From Clostridia bacterium (GTDB lineage Bacteria > Bacillota_A > Clostridia > UBA1381), in assembly GCA_017553025.1 (NCBI GenBank), contig JAFZNF010000169.1:1-8651 (forward strand): a stretch of DNA of 8,651 nt, in the 5' to 3' direction. A program made the position numbers and the translations under genes. Positions within the stretch are counted from its first letter, which is position 1, and every line of letters starts with the position of its first letter. The notes below the pieces were generated by a model, which had not been told where the DNA came from, made no database searches, and worked only from the letters and a program-made list of their open reading frames with translations. Below are positions 1 to 6,542 of the stretch, one piece after another.

Positions 1-2178
1 ATGACAAAGATTTTGCTGACGGTGACAAAGCAGGGAAACACTGAAACAGACTGTGTAGATAGCGCGGCGGTTTTTGAACGGTACGGTGTCACGCCGACAG
101 AGTTTATAGATGTAAAAGCCCTTATGGGCGACAGCTCGGATAATATCCCGGGAGTCCGCGGAATAGGCGAAAAAACGGCGGCTACAATAATTGCAACAGC
201 GCACATCATAGAAAATCTTTATGAAAATATTGAGAGTTTCGGAATAAGTGCCAAAAATACAGAAAAACTTTTGGGCGATAAGGACTCTGCATTTTTGTCT
301 AAAACACTCGCTACAATTGACCGAAAGGTCCCGATTGAGCTTGATTTTGAAGAGCTTGAAACCGGGGACTTTTCAAAAAAACCTGCACTTTATGAGATAC
401 TGAAAAGATTTGATTTGAATAAACTGATAGCAAGAATGGGCGCAGAGAAATCGGAAAAGCCAAAACAGACCGATTTTCTAAAGGACGCAACAACAGAATT
501 TATAGATACAAAAAAAGCTATGACAGAGCTCGCAGACAAATTGCGCAAAAAAGGCGAAACCGCGTGTTTTTTTGAACTTTCGGAAAAAGTGCTGAAAATG
601 GCCGCCTTTGCAATAGACAATTATGCGGCAGCGGTGGAAATAAATGACGAAACCAAGGATATAGCGCTTGACGTGATAAAGGACAGCAGCATAAAAAAGT
701 ACACCGTGAACATAAAGGATATGTATGTGTATTATGAGGTCGGCGGAGTGGTATATGATGCGGCAATAGCGGCATATCTTGTTAACCCGTCGCACACATC
801 GTACGCACTTTCCGACCTTGCCTATGAATATTTGGGATATGAGGACGCGGCAGGAAGTCAGATTTCCCTTTTTGAAGAGGAAAATACCGCGGCAAAAAAG
901 GCGCTTGCAATAATGCCGCTTGTAAAAATAACCGAGCAAAAACTTAAAGAAAACGGACAGGAGAAGCTCTATTATGATATAGAACTGCCTCTTTGCGAGG
1001 TTTTGGCGGATATGCAAAAACAGGGCGTGCTGATTGATAAGGAAAGACTTTTAGAGTTTTCGGATGAAATAGGTGCAAGAATTGACGAACTCACAAAACA
1101 AATTTTTGCTCTTTGTGACGGAGAGTTTAATATAAATTCGCCTAAACAACTGGCGGAAATTCTGTTTGAAAGGCTTGGTTTAAAACCGCTCAAAAAAACG
1201 AAGAGCGGATACTCCACAAATGCTGAGGTGCTTGAAAAACTGCGGGATAAGCACCCGATAATACCGCTTATTTTGGAGTACAGAACCTTAGCGAAACTTA
1301 AAAGCACCTACTGTGACGGGCTTGTAGCGGTTATAAATCCCGAAACGGGGCGTATTCATTCGGTGTTTAATCAGATGACAACGGTTACGGGGCGCATAAG
1401 TTCAACCGAACCTAATATGCAGAATATCCCCACAAGAACGGAGCTCGGCAGCTATATGCGGCGTATGTTTGTTGCAAAAGAGGGATATCTGCTTGAAGAT
1501 GCGGACTATTCACAGATAGAACTGAGAGTCCTTGCGCATATCGCAGATGATAAAAATATGATTGATGCATTTCAAAAGGGCGAGGATATCCATAGAGTTA
1601 CAGCCGCGCAGGTTTTGGGGATAAGCCCCGAGGCGGTAACGAAGGAGCAGAGAAGCAGTGCAAAAGCGGTAAATTTCGGCATTGTTTACGGCATTGGAGA
1701 GTACTCTCTTTCGCAGGATTTAAAAATTTCTGTGAAACAGGCAAAAGAGTATATTGAAAGCTACCTTGATAAGTATAGCGGTGTGCGGAATTATATGGAA
1801 AACATAAAAGAGCAGGCGCGCAGAAAAGGGTATGTGGAAACGCTTATGAAAAGAAGGCGGTATATACCCGAGATAACGTCATCAAATTTCAATACGCGGG
1901 CATTTGGCGAAAGAGTGGCGCTAAATACGCCCATTCAGGGGACGGCGGCAGATATAATCAAGCTCGCAATGGTGCGGATTTACCGCAGACTTAAAGAGGA
2001 AAGACTGAGCTCAAAACTTATTTTGCAGGTACACGATGAGCTTATAATAGAAACAGACCCAAAAGAGAAAGAACGGGTCAGGGAAATTTTAAAAACAGAG
2101 ATGGAAAATGCGCTTAAATTGCGCGTTCCGCTCGTCTGCAATATGTCGGAGGGGAAAAGCTGGAATGACGCAAAATAG
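1..2178 (+). CDS. polA: DNA polymerase I, 5' end outside the window
   Basis: This is a family A DNA polymerase, which fills gaps in excision repair and replaces RNA primers. The frame is open to base 1, and the GDSSDN motif of the 5'-nuclease helix-hairpin region sits at residue 43. In full-length enzymes it lies near residue 185, so roughly 140 N-terminal residues are missing and the ATG at base 1 is probably an internal methionine. The helix-3-turn-helix (GIGEKTA) follows at 54-60. The central 3'-5' exonuclease-like region (about 160-310) looks catalytically dead: the expected DxE is replaced by FFELSEK (190-196), only one acidic residue (D253 in YDAAIAAYL) remains, and no YxxxD is seen. 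Polymerase motif A is DYSQIE at 502-507. Motif B runs from R551 through K555, F559 and Y563. Motif C is HDE at 678-680. It ends with TAG at 2176-2178 and overlaps the next gene. The polymerase is probably functional but without proofreading, as in many Gram-positive Pol I enzymes. Confidence 0.96.
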   Translation: MTKILLTVTKQGNTETDCVDSAAVFERYGVTPTEFIDVKALMGDSSDNIPGVRGIGEKTAATIIATAHIIENLYENIESFGISAKNTEKLLGDKDSAFLSKTLATIDRKVPIELDFEELETGDFSKKPALYEILKRFDLNKLIARMGAEKSEKPKQTDFLKDATTEFIDTKKAMTELADKLRKKGETACFFELSEKVLKMAAFAIDNYAAAVEINDETKDIALDVIKDSSIKKYTVNIKDMYVYYEVGGVVYDAAIAAYLVNPSHTSYALSDLAYEYLGYEDAAGSQISLFEEENTAAKKALAIMPLVKITEQKLKENGQEKLYYDIELPLCEVLADMQKQGVLIDKERLLEFSDEIGARIDELTKQIFALCDGEFNINSPKQLAEILFERLGLKPLKKTKSGYSTNAEVLEKLRDKHPIIPLILEYRTLAKLKSTYCDGLVAVINPETGRIHSVFNQMTTVTGRISSTEPNMQNIPTRTELGSYMRRMFVAKEGYLLEDADYSQIELRVLAHIADDKNMIDAFQKGEDIHRVTAAQVLGISPEAVTKEQRSSAKAVNFGIVYGIGEYSLSQDLKISVKQAKEYIESYLDKYSGVRNYMENIKEQARRKGYVETLMKRRRYIPEITSSNFNTRAFGERVALNTPIQGTAADIIKLAMVRIYRRLKEERLSSKLILQVHDELIIETDPKEKERVREILKTEMENALKLRVPLVCNMSEGKSWNDAK

Positions 2179-2737
2179 AAAAGTTGTGGGGATAACAGGA
2201 GCAAGCGGAGCGGGAAAAAGCCATATATCCAGGAAATTAAGGGAGTTAGGATATGTTGTAATAGACGCAGACAAAACTGCGCATAAAAGCATAAATAAAG
2301 ACGCTTGCAAAAAGGAGCTTTGTGCAAGTTTTGGCGGCGATATCGTAAAGGACGGCGCTGTTGACAGAAAAAGACTTGCGGAAATTGTTTTTTCTAATCC
2401 CCAAAAACTTGCAAAGCTGAACGAAATCACACATAAGTATATATTATCGGATATTGCGGAGCAAATCGAAAAAGCCGAGGAAAAAACAGTTTTTGTGGAC
2501 GGAGCGGTTTTAATCGAAAGCGGAATGAAATGCGATTTTATGATAGGCGTTATAGCAAATGAAAAAATCCGTATAAAGCGTATAGTAGACCGCGACGGGA
2601 TAACGGAGGAAATGGCAGTAAATCGGATTTCGGCGCAAAAAGACGACGGATTTTATAAGAAAAACTGTGACCTTGTCGTCATAAACAACGGCGGAGAAAT
2701 TGATATATCTGCCATATTAAAAAGGATTTGGGAATGA
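2165..2737 (+). CDS. coaE: dephospho-CoA kinase
   Basis: This enzyme phosphorylates the 3'-hydroxyl of dephospho-CoA with ATP, the last step of coenzyme A synthesis in the cytoplasm. The protein has 190 residues, normal for the family. A P-loop, GASGAGKS, lies at residues 12-19. The family DAD motif is at 34-36 (VIDAD). The C-terminal part has the conserved pattern R-x-x-x-Q, then a run ending CDLVVINNGG, which matches the usual RADYVIDNSG-type segment. I chose ATG 2165 rather than an upstream in-frame start because GGAGGGG at 2148-2154 sits 10 bases before it and the protein then begins just ahead of the P-loop strand. The gene overlaps the end of polA by 14 bases, which suggests translational coupling. 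The polA-coaE order is common in Clostridia. Confidence 0.95.
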   Translation: MTQNRKVVGITGASGAGKSHISRKLRELGYVVIDADKTAHKSINKDACKKELCASFGGDIVKDGAVDRKRLAEIVFSNPQKLAKLNEITHKYILSDIAEQIEKAEEKTVFVDGAVLIESGMKCDFMIGVIANEKIRIKRIVDRDGITEEMAVNRISAQKDDGFYKKNCDLVVINNGGEIDISAILKRIWE

Positions 2738-3279
2738 AAAAAATAATAAAAATTGTCTTTGCTCTGGCGGCGGTTGCTTTGCTTGTCGGTATTGGAGTGA
2801 GAGAAATATACGCAAGATTTCCGCTCAAGTACGGCGGATATATCGAAAAATATGCTGAAGAATATGGACTTGATAAGTTTATGGTTTCCGGCGTGATTTA
2901 TGCGGAAAGCCGCTTTGATAATACAGCACATTCAGGACTTGCGAGGGGGCTTATGCAGCTTACCGACGCCACGGCGGACTGGGTTGCGGAAAAGCTCGGG
3001 ATTGACTATGATTACGATATGGCGGAGGAGCCTGAAATAAATATAAAAATGGGATGTTATTATCTTTCCTGCCTGATTGAGAAGTATCATAATGAAGAAA
3101 CGGCGCTTGCGGCGTATAACGCGGGTATGGGGAATGTATCAAAATGGCTTGCAGATGCGCGATACTCATCGGACGGGGAAGCGCTTTTTGATATGCCGTA
3201 CGGCGAAACGAAAAAATATGTAAAAAGAGTTAAAATTTTTACATATATATATAAGAGGCTTTATGCCAAAAGGAGATAA
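2734..3279 (+). CDS. membrane-anchored lytic transglycosylase (SLT/LT domain)
   Basis: This protein likely cleaves the MurNAc-GlcNAc bond of peptidoglycan from the outer face of the membrane, forming 1,6-anhydroMurNAc ends. It has 181 residues: a short basic start, one hydrophobic segment at about 4-24 acting as an uncleaved anchor, then a compact SLT domain. Family motifs are in order: AESRFD at 57-62 with E58 as the likely catalytic glutamate, RGLMQL at 71-76, AAYNAGMGNV at 126-135, and ETKKYVKRV at 158-166. The start is ATG 2734, overlapping the coaE stop as ATGA. AAGGA at 2722-2726 precedes it by 7 bases. The TTG at 2728 is a weaker alternative. This small SLT protein next to coaE and polA is a familiar clostridial arrangement. 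The gene product family is clear; the physiological role (growth, sporulation or secretion-apparatus assembly) is not shown. Confidence 0.92.
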   Translation: MKKIIKIVFALAAVALLVGIGVREIYARFPLKYGGYIEKYAEEYGLDKFMVSGVIYAESRFDNTAHSGLARGLMQLTDATADWVAEKLGIDYDYDMAEEPEINIKMGCYYLSCLIEKYHNEETALAAYNAGMGNVSKWLADARYSSDGEALFDMPYGETKKYVKRVKIFTYIYKRLYAKRR

Positions 3280-3281
3280 AT

Positions 3282-4097
3282 ATGACAGAGATATTAAAAG
3301 CGGTAATTTTAGGGGTAATACAGGGGGTAACAGAATGGCTGCCCGTGTCGAGTACGGGGCATATGATACTTGCGGACGAGTTTATACATCTTTTGGGCGG
3401 AGCAAATAAAGACTTTGTCGACTTGTTTTTGGTGGTGATACAGTTCGGCTCGATATTGGCGGTTGTAACGCTGTATTTCCATAGACTGAACCCGTTTTCG
3501 CCCGTCAAAACGGAGGCGGAGAAAAAATCGACGTGGTCTATGTGGTTTAAAGTTCTCGCGGCGGAGATACCCGCGGCAATAGTCGGGCTTGCGTTTGATG
3601 ATGCGATAGACGGCGCACTCTATAATTGGTACACCGTTGCGGCTATGCTTGCGCTTTACGGAGCGGCGTTTATAATTGTGGAAAAAAATCCGCGCGAGGC
3701 AAAAATCCTATCGGTGGACGAGGTTACATATAAAACGGCGCTTTTAATGGGCGTGTTCCAGATGCTCGCGCTAATTCCGGGGACGTCGCGTTCGGGCGCG
3801 ACTATACTGGGCGCGGTGATGCTCGGCGCATCGAGGGAAACGGCGGCGGAATTTTCCTTTTTTCTGGCAATCCCCGTTATGTTTGGCGCGAGCCTTTTGA
3901 AACTTGTAAAATACGGGTTTGCCTTTACGGGTCAGGAATTCTGGCTGCTCGTAATCGGAATGGCGACGGCATATCTCGTATCCCTTGCCGCGATAAAATT
4001 CCTTATGGAATTTGTAAAAAAGCACAACTTCACGGCATTCGGCTGGTATAGGATAGTGCTTGCGGCGGTAGTTACGGCATACTTTTTGCTAAGATAA
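3282..4097 (+). CDS. uppP: undecaprenyl-diphosphate phosphatase (UppP/BacA family)
   Basis: This integral membrane enzyme dephosphorylates undecaprenyl diphosphate to undecaprenyl phosphate. That recycles the lipid carrier for peptidoglycan and other wall polymers, and extra activity gives bacitracin tolerance. The protein has 271 residues, the family's usual length, and is hydrophobic throughout with several membrane segments. The first catalytic motif (E/Q)xxxE is Q14-E18 in the run QGVTEWLPVSSTGH. The second, PGxSRSxxT, is at 166-174 (PGTSRSGAT), with R170 the expected catalytic arginine. AGGAG at 3271-3275 lies 6 bases before ATG 3282. The start is only 2 bases after the transglycosylase stop, so the two envelope genes are almost certainly co-transcribed. 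I see no convincing terminator after it. Confidence 0.96.
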   Translation: MTEILKAVILGVIQGVTEWLPVSSTGHMILADEFIHLLGGANKDFVDLFLVVIQFGSILAVVTLYFHRLNPFSPVKTEAEKKSTWSMWFKVLAAEIPAAIVGLAFDDAIDGALYNWYTVAAMLALYGAAFIIVEKNPREAKILSVDEVTYKTALLMGVFQMLALIPGTSRSGATILGAVMLGASRETAAEFSFFLAIPVMFGASLLKLVKYGFAFTGQEFWLLVIGMATAYLVSLAAIKFLMEFVKKHNFTAFGWYRIVLAAVVTAYFLLR

Positions 4098-4106
4098 AAA
4101 ATAGTA

Positions 4107-4135
4107 TTGCATTTTTATAAAAAAAGTGGTATAGT
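4107..4135 (+). promoter_or_regulatory. sigma-A type promoter with extended -10 for the membrane-protein pair
   Basis: The -35 element TTGCAT (4107-4112) and -10 element TATAGT (4130-4135) are separated by 17 bases. TGG directly before the -10 makes an extended -10 (TGnTATAGT). Transcription should start near 4142, giving a leader of about 34 nt with GGAGGAG at 4162-4168 before ATG 4176. It separates the following two genes from the polA-uppP run. This is inferred from the sequence pattern only. Confidence 0.75.
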
Positions 4136-4175
4136 ATATCGGTAAACTTCTTGAATTTGACGGAGGAGAAAAGAT

Positions 4176-4757
4176 ATGAGTGAAAGACAAGCGCGGCAAA
4201 AGCGTAAAAACGCGCCGCAAACGGAAGTAAAAAAGCAAAAGGGCGCGTGGGTAATGAACACTGTGATAACAGTGATAGTTATTGCGTTTTTGTGCCTGGC
4301 AGGGTATGCGCTGAGGGACGACATAAAATCGATTTTGCCCGAAAGACCCGAAAAGGAGAAGACAGTTTCAGATTTGGCGAAAGAACGTGATATGAGCGTA
4401 GAAGACTTTTTGGCGGAGTATGGGCTGGACAGCGGAGAGGTCACGAAAAAGACGACCGAATCCGAGATTATGAGTAAGCTGACGGTTGCAAATTATGCAA
4501 AATATGAGGGCAAGACGGCGGACGAGCTTTTGGAGCAGTACGGGATTGAAACTGCGGACTATGATATGCTCTGGCAGGATGCGTATGAGCTTATGCCTAT
4601 GTCAAAATATGCCGAAAGTATGGGAACGACCTTTGAAGACTTAAAAGAGCAGGCGGGACTGCCTGATGCGGTAACGGAAAAAACGACGCTTGCAGAGGTT
4701 CAGGAGATAATGTCAAAACAGGCAGAGGAAGAGAAAGCCGAAGACGCGGCAGAATAA
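4176..4757 (+). CDS. single-pass membrane protein with three ~38-residue repeats, function unknown
   Basis: I do not recognise a named family. The 193-residue protein starts with a very basic segment (1-23), has one hydrophobic helix at about 25-45, and then an acidic, mostly helical region. Positive charge before the helix predicts the N-terminus inside and the rest outside. The outer part contains three degenerate units starting near residues 63, 103 and 141. Each has an A-K/E-x-x-x-(G)-M/K/T-x-x-(E)D-(F/L)-L core followed by YGL, YGI or AGL. Examples are MSVEDFLAEYGL (73-84), KTADELLEQYGI (113-124) and TTFEDLKEQAGL (151-162). The end is a short glutamate-rich tail. GGAGGAG at 4162-4168 lies 7 bases before the ATG. 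It is followed after 18 bases by a paralogue. From memory, similar helical units occur in extracytoplasmic parts of some clostridial membrane redox proteins (DUF4405-type), but I cannot verify this. Confidence 0.85.
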   Translation: MSERQARQKRKNAPQTEVKKQKGAWVMNTVITVIVIAFLCLAGYALRDDIKSILPERPEKEKTVSDLAKERDMSVEDFLAEYGLDSGEVTKKTTESEIMSKLTVANYAKYEGKTADELLEQYGIETADYDMLWQDAYELMPMSKYAESMGTTFEDLKEQAGLPDAVTEKTTLAEVQEIMSKQAEEEKAEDAAE

Positions 4758-4775
4758 AGAAAAAGGAGAAAAACG

Positions 4776-5561
4776 ATGGACGAAAACAAGAATTTTGAAG
4801 AAAAAGCAGAGGAAATAGCAGAAGAGGCGCAAGAGGCGGTAGAGGAATTTGCCGAGGACGCGGCAGAAGCTGTGGAAGAGGCGGTTTCCGATGTTGCTGA
4901 AGATGTGTCCGAGTTTGCCGAGGAGGTGCTTGCAGCGCCCAAGAAAAACAAAGCGCCGATAGTAGCAATAATAGTTGCGGCGGTTATCGCTGTAGCGCTT
5001 TGCGTGCTGACGTTTATGGGCAAATTCCCTGCAATCTATAATAAGTATAATCATATGGGCTATATAAATATAACGGGCAGAACGATTGGGGATATAGCAA
5101 AAGATAATAATATGGAGCTTTCCGAGCTTTTGGAACAGTACGGCTTGCCTGCTGATATGCCTGCGAATACGCAGGAATCTGCGGCGTATTATATGATGCC
5201 CGTAAAGACGATAGCGCAGATGTACGGAATGACTTTTGAAGATATGAAAGAGCTTTTGGGCTTTGGCGATGAAATAACAGAGGATATGCCTTGGGGCATA
5301 GCCGAGGGCGAGGTAACGCTCGAGAAATATATCGGCGAGGAGAGCCTTGATAGTTTTAAAGAGCAGTACGGACTTGGCGATGAAGTAACTCTTGAAACGA
5401 AGTGGAAAGAGGTTCGCGATACGGTGGATAAAGAATCCAAGAAGAAGTATGACGAGCAGAAAGCGGAGCAGGAGGAGGCGGCAGACGAAACCACAGCCGA
5501 ACCCGAGGAAGAAGTAACAGAGTCAGAGGAAACGGCGGAAGAAACAGCGGACGCAGAATAA
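4776..5561 (+). CDS. single-pass membrane protein, paralogue of the preceding gene, with acidic 11-mer helix
   Basis: Function unknown. The 261-residue protein has four parts. (1) Residues 1-54 form an acidic, alanine- and glutamate-rich amphipathic helix in four 11-residue units starting at 11, 22, 33 and 44. (2) A short basic stretch (K56, K57, K59) precedes a membrane helix at about 61-81, predicting the N-terminus inside. (3) Residues 103-217 hold three units like those in the upstream protein, starting near 103, 142 and 181. Shared cores are SELLEQYGL (116-124), TFEDMKELLGF (153-163) and SFKEQYGL (193-200). (4) A tail rich in E, A and T runs from about 228 to the end. AAGGAG at 4763-4768 lies 7 bases before the ATG. 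The repeats and layout match the upstream gene, so the two probably arose by duplication and may act together. The acidic helix and longer tail are unique to this copy. A terminator follows 9 bases after the stop. Confidence 0.85.
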   Translation: MDENKNFEEKAEEIAEEAQEAVEEFAEDAAEAVEEAVSDVAEDVSEFAEEVLAAPKKNKAPIVAIIVAAVIAVALCVLTFMGKFPAIYNKYNHMGYINITGRTIGDIAKDNNMELSELLEQYGLPADMPANTQESAAYYMMPVKTIAQMYGMTFEDMKELLGFGDEITEDMPWGIAEGEVTLEKYIGEESLDSFKEQYGLGDEVTLETKWKEVRDTVDKESKKKYDEQKAEQEEAADETTAEPEEEVTESEETAEETADAE

Positions 5562-5569
5562 ATTGTAAA

Positions 5570-5599
5570 GGGGGACGGTGAAACACCTGTCCTCTTTTT
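5570..5599 (+). terminator. rho-independent terminator after the membrane-protein pair
   Basis: A hairpin with left arm GGGGGACGGTG (5570-5580) and right arm CACCTGTCCTC (5584-5594) closes on an AAA loop. GGTG pairs with CACC, then GGAC with GTCC around one bulged T, then one G-T and one G-C pair. Five T residues follow at 5595-5599. Shape, GC content and T tract are typical of an intrinsic terminator. Confidence 0.8.
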
Positions 5600-5613
5600 A
5601 TGAAGTCTTAAAA

Positions 5614-5711
5614 AGCCTCCCTTGCCTTAAAGGGAGGGGAACCGCTGTTTTCACTTTCACTTTAGCCTCCCTTGCCTTAAAGGGAGGGGGACCGCGTAAG
5701 CGGTGGAGGGA
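5614..5711 (+). repeat. palindromic intergenic repeat, copy A (50-base tandem unit plus hairpin end)
   Basis: Two units beginning AGCCTCCCTTGCC start at 5614 and 5664, exactly 50 bases apart. In each, CCTCCCTT pairs with AAGGGAGG (5616-5623 with 5630-5637 in the first unit). After the second unit, ACCGC and GCGGT (5691-5695, 5700-5704) close on a GTAA loop of GNRA type, and the element ends GGAGGGA. A second copy of the whole element lies at 6315-6412 in the same orientation. This resembles the short dispersed repeats of gut Clostridia genomes, but the genome-wide copy number cannot be judged here. Confidence 0.85.
5705..5710 (+). promoter_or_regulatory. ribosome binding site provided by the end of repeat copy A
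   Basis: GGAGGG at the terminal edge of the repeat lies 5 bases before ATG 5716, where the viroplasmin-like domain of the RNase H begins. No other Shine-Dalgarno-like sequence is available for this start. The adjacent GNRA-looped hairpin (5691-5704) ends directly before it and could influence its accessibility. Confidence 0.7.
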
Positions 5712-5715
5712 TTTT

Positions 5716-6291
5716 ATGAAATATTATGCAGTAAAAAACGGTCGGAAAACGGGCATATTTACCGATTGGGACAGTTGCCGCGCCCAGGTAGAGGGTTTTT
5801 CGGGAGCGGAATATAAATCCTTTGCGGAAAAAGAATTAGCAGAGGCGTACCTTTCGGGCAGGACGGCGGAAATTTCGCAGGTTACGGCGTATGTAGACGG
5901 CAGTTTTAATGTAAAAACGGGCGAGTATTCGTATGGCGCGGTAATTTTTGCTGACGGCGGAGTGCATAAATTCTGCGAAAAGTTTTCGGATAGGGAAATG
6001 GCGGAGATGCGCAATGTAGCAGGCGAGATAAAGGGCGCGGAATTTGTAATGCAATATTGCGTAGAAAGGGGCATAAACGCGGTAAAAATCGTGTATGACT
6101 ATGTCGGTATAGAGGCTTGGGCAACGGGCAGGTGGAAGACAAATAAGACGGGTACGGCAAGGTATAAAGCGTACTATGACAGTGTAAAAAATAAAATAAG
6201 TGTGCAGTTTGAAAAGGTAAAAGGGCATTCTGGCGACGAGTATAACGATATGGCAGACGCTCTGGCAAAATCGGTGCTGGGAATAAAGTAA
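5716..6291 (+). CDS. rnhA: ribonuclease HI with N-terminal viroplasmin-like (RNA/DNA hybrid-binding) domain
   Basis: This enzyme degrades the RNA strand of RNA/DNA hybrids, for example R-loops and primer remnants, in the cytoplasm. The protein has 191 residues. Residues 1-47 are a viroplasmin-like domain (KYYAVKNGRKTGIF at 2-15, QVEGFSGAEYKSF at 24-36), the hybrid-binding module of many bacterial and eukaryotic RNases H1. The catalytic domain follows from about 56, with the expected acidic residues D61 (YVDGSF), E104 (GEIKGAE), D128 (VYDYVGIE) and D181 (NDMADALAK), plus H171 in the flexible loop (KGHSGDEYN). ATG 5716 is chosen because the viroplasmin domain begins there and GGAGGG lies 5 bases upstream. 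Earlier in-frame GTG starts would read through the repeats. The gene stands alone between two direct repeats, and no clear promoter of its own is visible. Confidence 0.95.
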   Translation: MKYYAVKNGRKTGIFTDWDSCRAQVEGFSGAEYKSFAEKELAEAYLSGRTAEISQVTAYVDGSFNVKTGEYSYGAVIFADGGVHKFCEKFSDREMAEMRNVAGEIKGAEFVMQYCVERGINAVKIVYDYVGIEAWATGRWKTNKTGTARYKAYYDSVKNKISVQFEKVKGHSGDEYNDMADALAKSVLGIK

Positions 6292-6314
6292 GAGCATATA
6301 TAAACTTTCGCTTT

Positions 6315-6412
6315 AGCCTCCCTTGCCCTAAAGGGAGGGGGACCGCTGTTTTCACTTTCACTTTAGCCTCCCTTGCCCTAAAGGGAGGGGGACCGCGTAA
6401 GCGGTGGAGGGA
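6315..6412 (+). repeat. palindromic intergenic repeat, copy B, direct repeat of copy A
   Basis: It has the same architecture as copy A: units start at 6315 and 6365 (50 bases apart), CCTCCCTT/AAGGGAGG stems lie in each, an ACCGC-GTAA-GCGGT hairpin is at 6392-6405, and the end is GGAGGGA. It is nearly identical to copy A. One difference tracks the locus: both B units read TTGCCCTAAAG where both A units read TTGCCTTAAAG. It lies 23 bases after the RNase H stop. The GGAGGG here (6406-6411) is not followed by a standard start codon. Confidence 0.85.
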
Positions 6413-6460
6413 TATAATTCCTGCAAAACTGCTCGAAAAACCGCAAAAAAGGAATATGCC

Positions 6461-6475
6461 TGTGCAATATGCACA
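6461..6475 (+). other. short perfect hairpin followed by A5T5
   Basis: TGTGCA (6461-6466) and TGCACA (6470-6475) pair perfectly around an ATA loop. AAAAA then TTTTT follow at 6476-6485. It could be a weak terminator for transcripts leaving the RNase H gene, but the T tract is displaced by five A residues, so this is uncertain. Confidence 0.3.
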
Positions 6476-6507
6476 AAAAATTTTTCCAAATATCAATAAA
6501 ATGCTGG

Positions 6508-6536
6508 TTGAAAAGAAAAAGCAAAAGATTTATACT
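6508..6536 (+). promoter_or_regulatory. sigma-A type promoter for the secreted-protein operon
   Basis: The -35 element TTGAAA (6508-6513) and -10 element TATACT (6531-6536) have the ideal 17-base spacing. Transcription should begin near 6543, about 145 bases before the ATG of the first secreted protein. No other equally good promoter is seen closer to the gene. Confidence 0.7.
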
Positions 6537-6542
6537 AATAAT

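Noticed and set aside
2108..2164. Earlier in-frame ATG for coaE inside polA
   Set aside because: It would add 19 residues unlike any dephospho-CoA kinase N-terminus; ATG 2165 has a well-spaced GGAGGGG and places the P-loop at the usual position.
4081..4127. Possible terminator after uppP (ATAAAAA / ATTTTTAT and ACTTTTT / AAAAAGT inverted repeats)
   Set aside because: Stems are purely A-T, overlap the stop codon and the next promoter, and have no GC-rich stem followed by T residues.
4597..5054. Long open frames on the minus strand opposite the two membrane-protein genes
   Set aside because: They are low-complexity serine-, alanine- or proline-rich mirrors of the glutamate- and alanine-rich + strand genes, with no start signals of their own.
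5578..5715. In-frame GTG upstream extending the RNase H protein by 46 residues
   Set aside because: The extension translates the intergenic repeat and part of a terminator, and the viroplasmin-like domain begins exactly at ATG 5716 behind GGAGGG.
5614..6412. CRISPR array
   Set aside because: The repeats occur as two 50-base tandem pairs with identical spacers and a gene between them, not as evenly spaced repeats with unique spacers.
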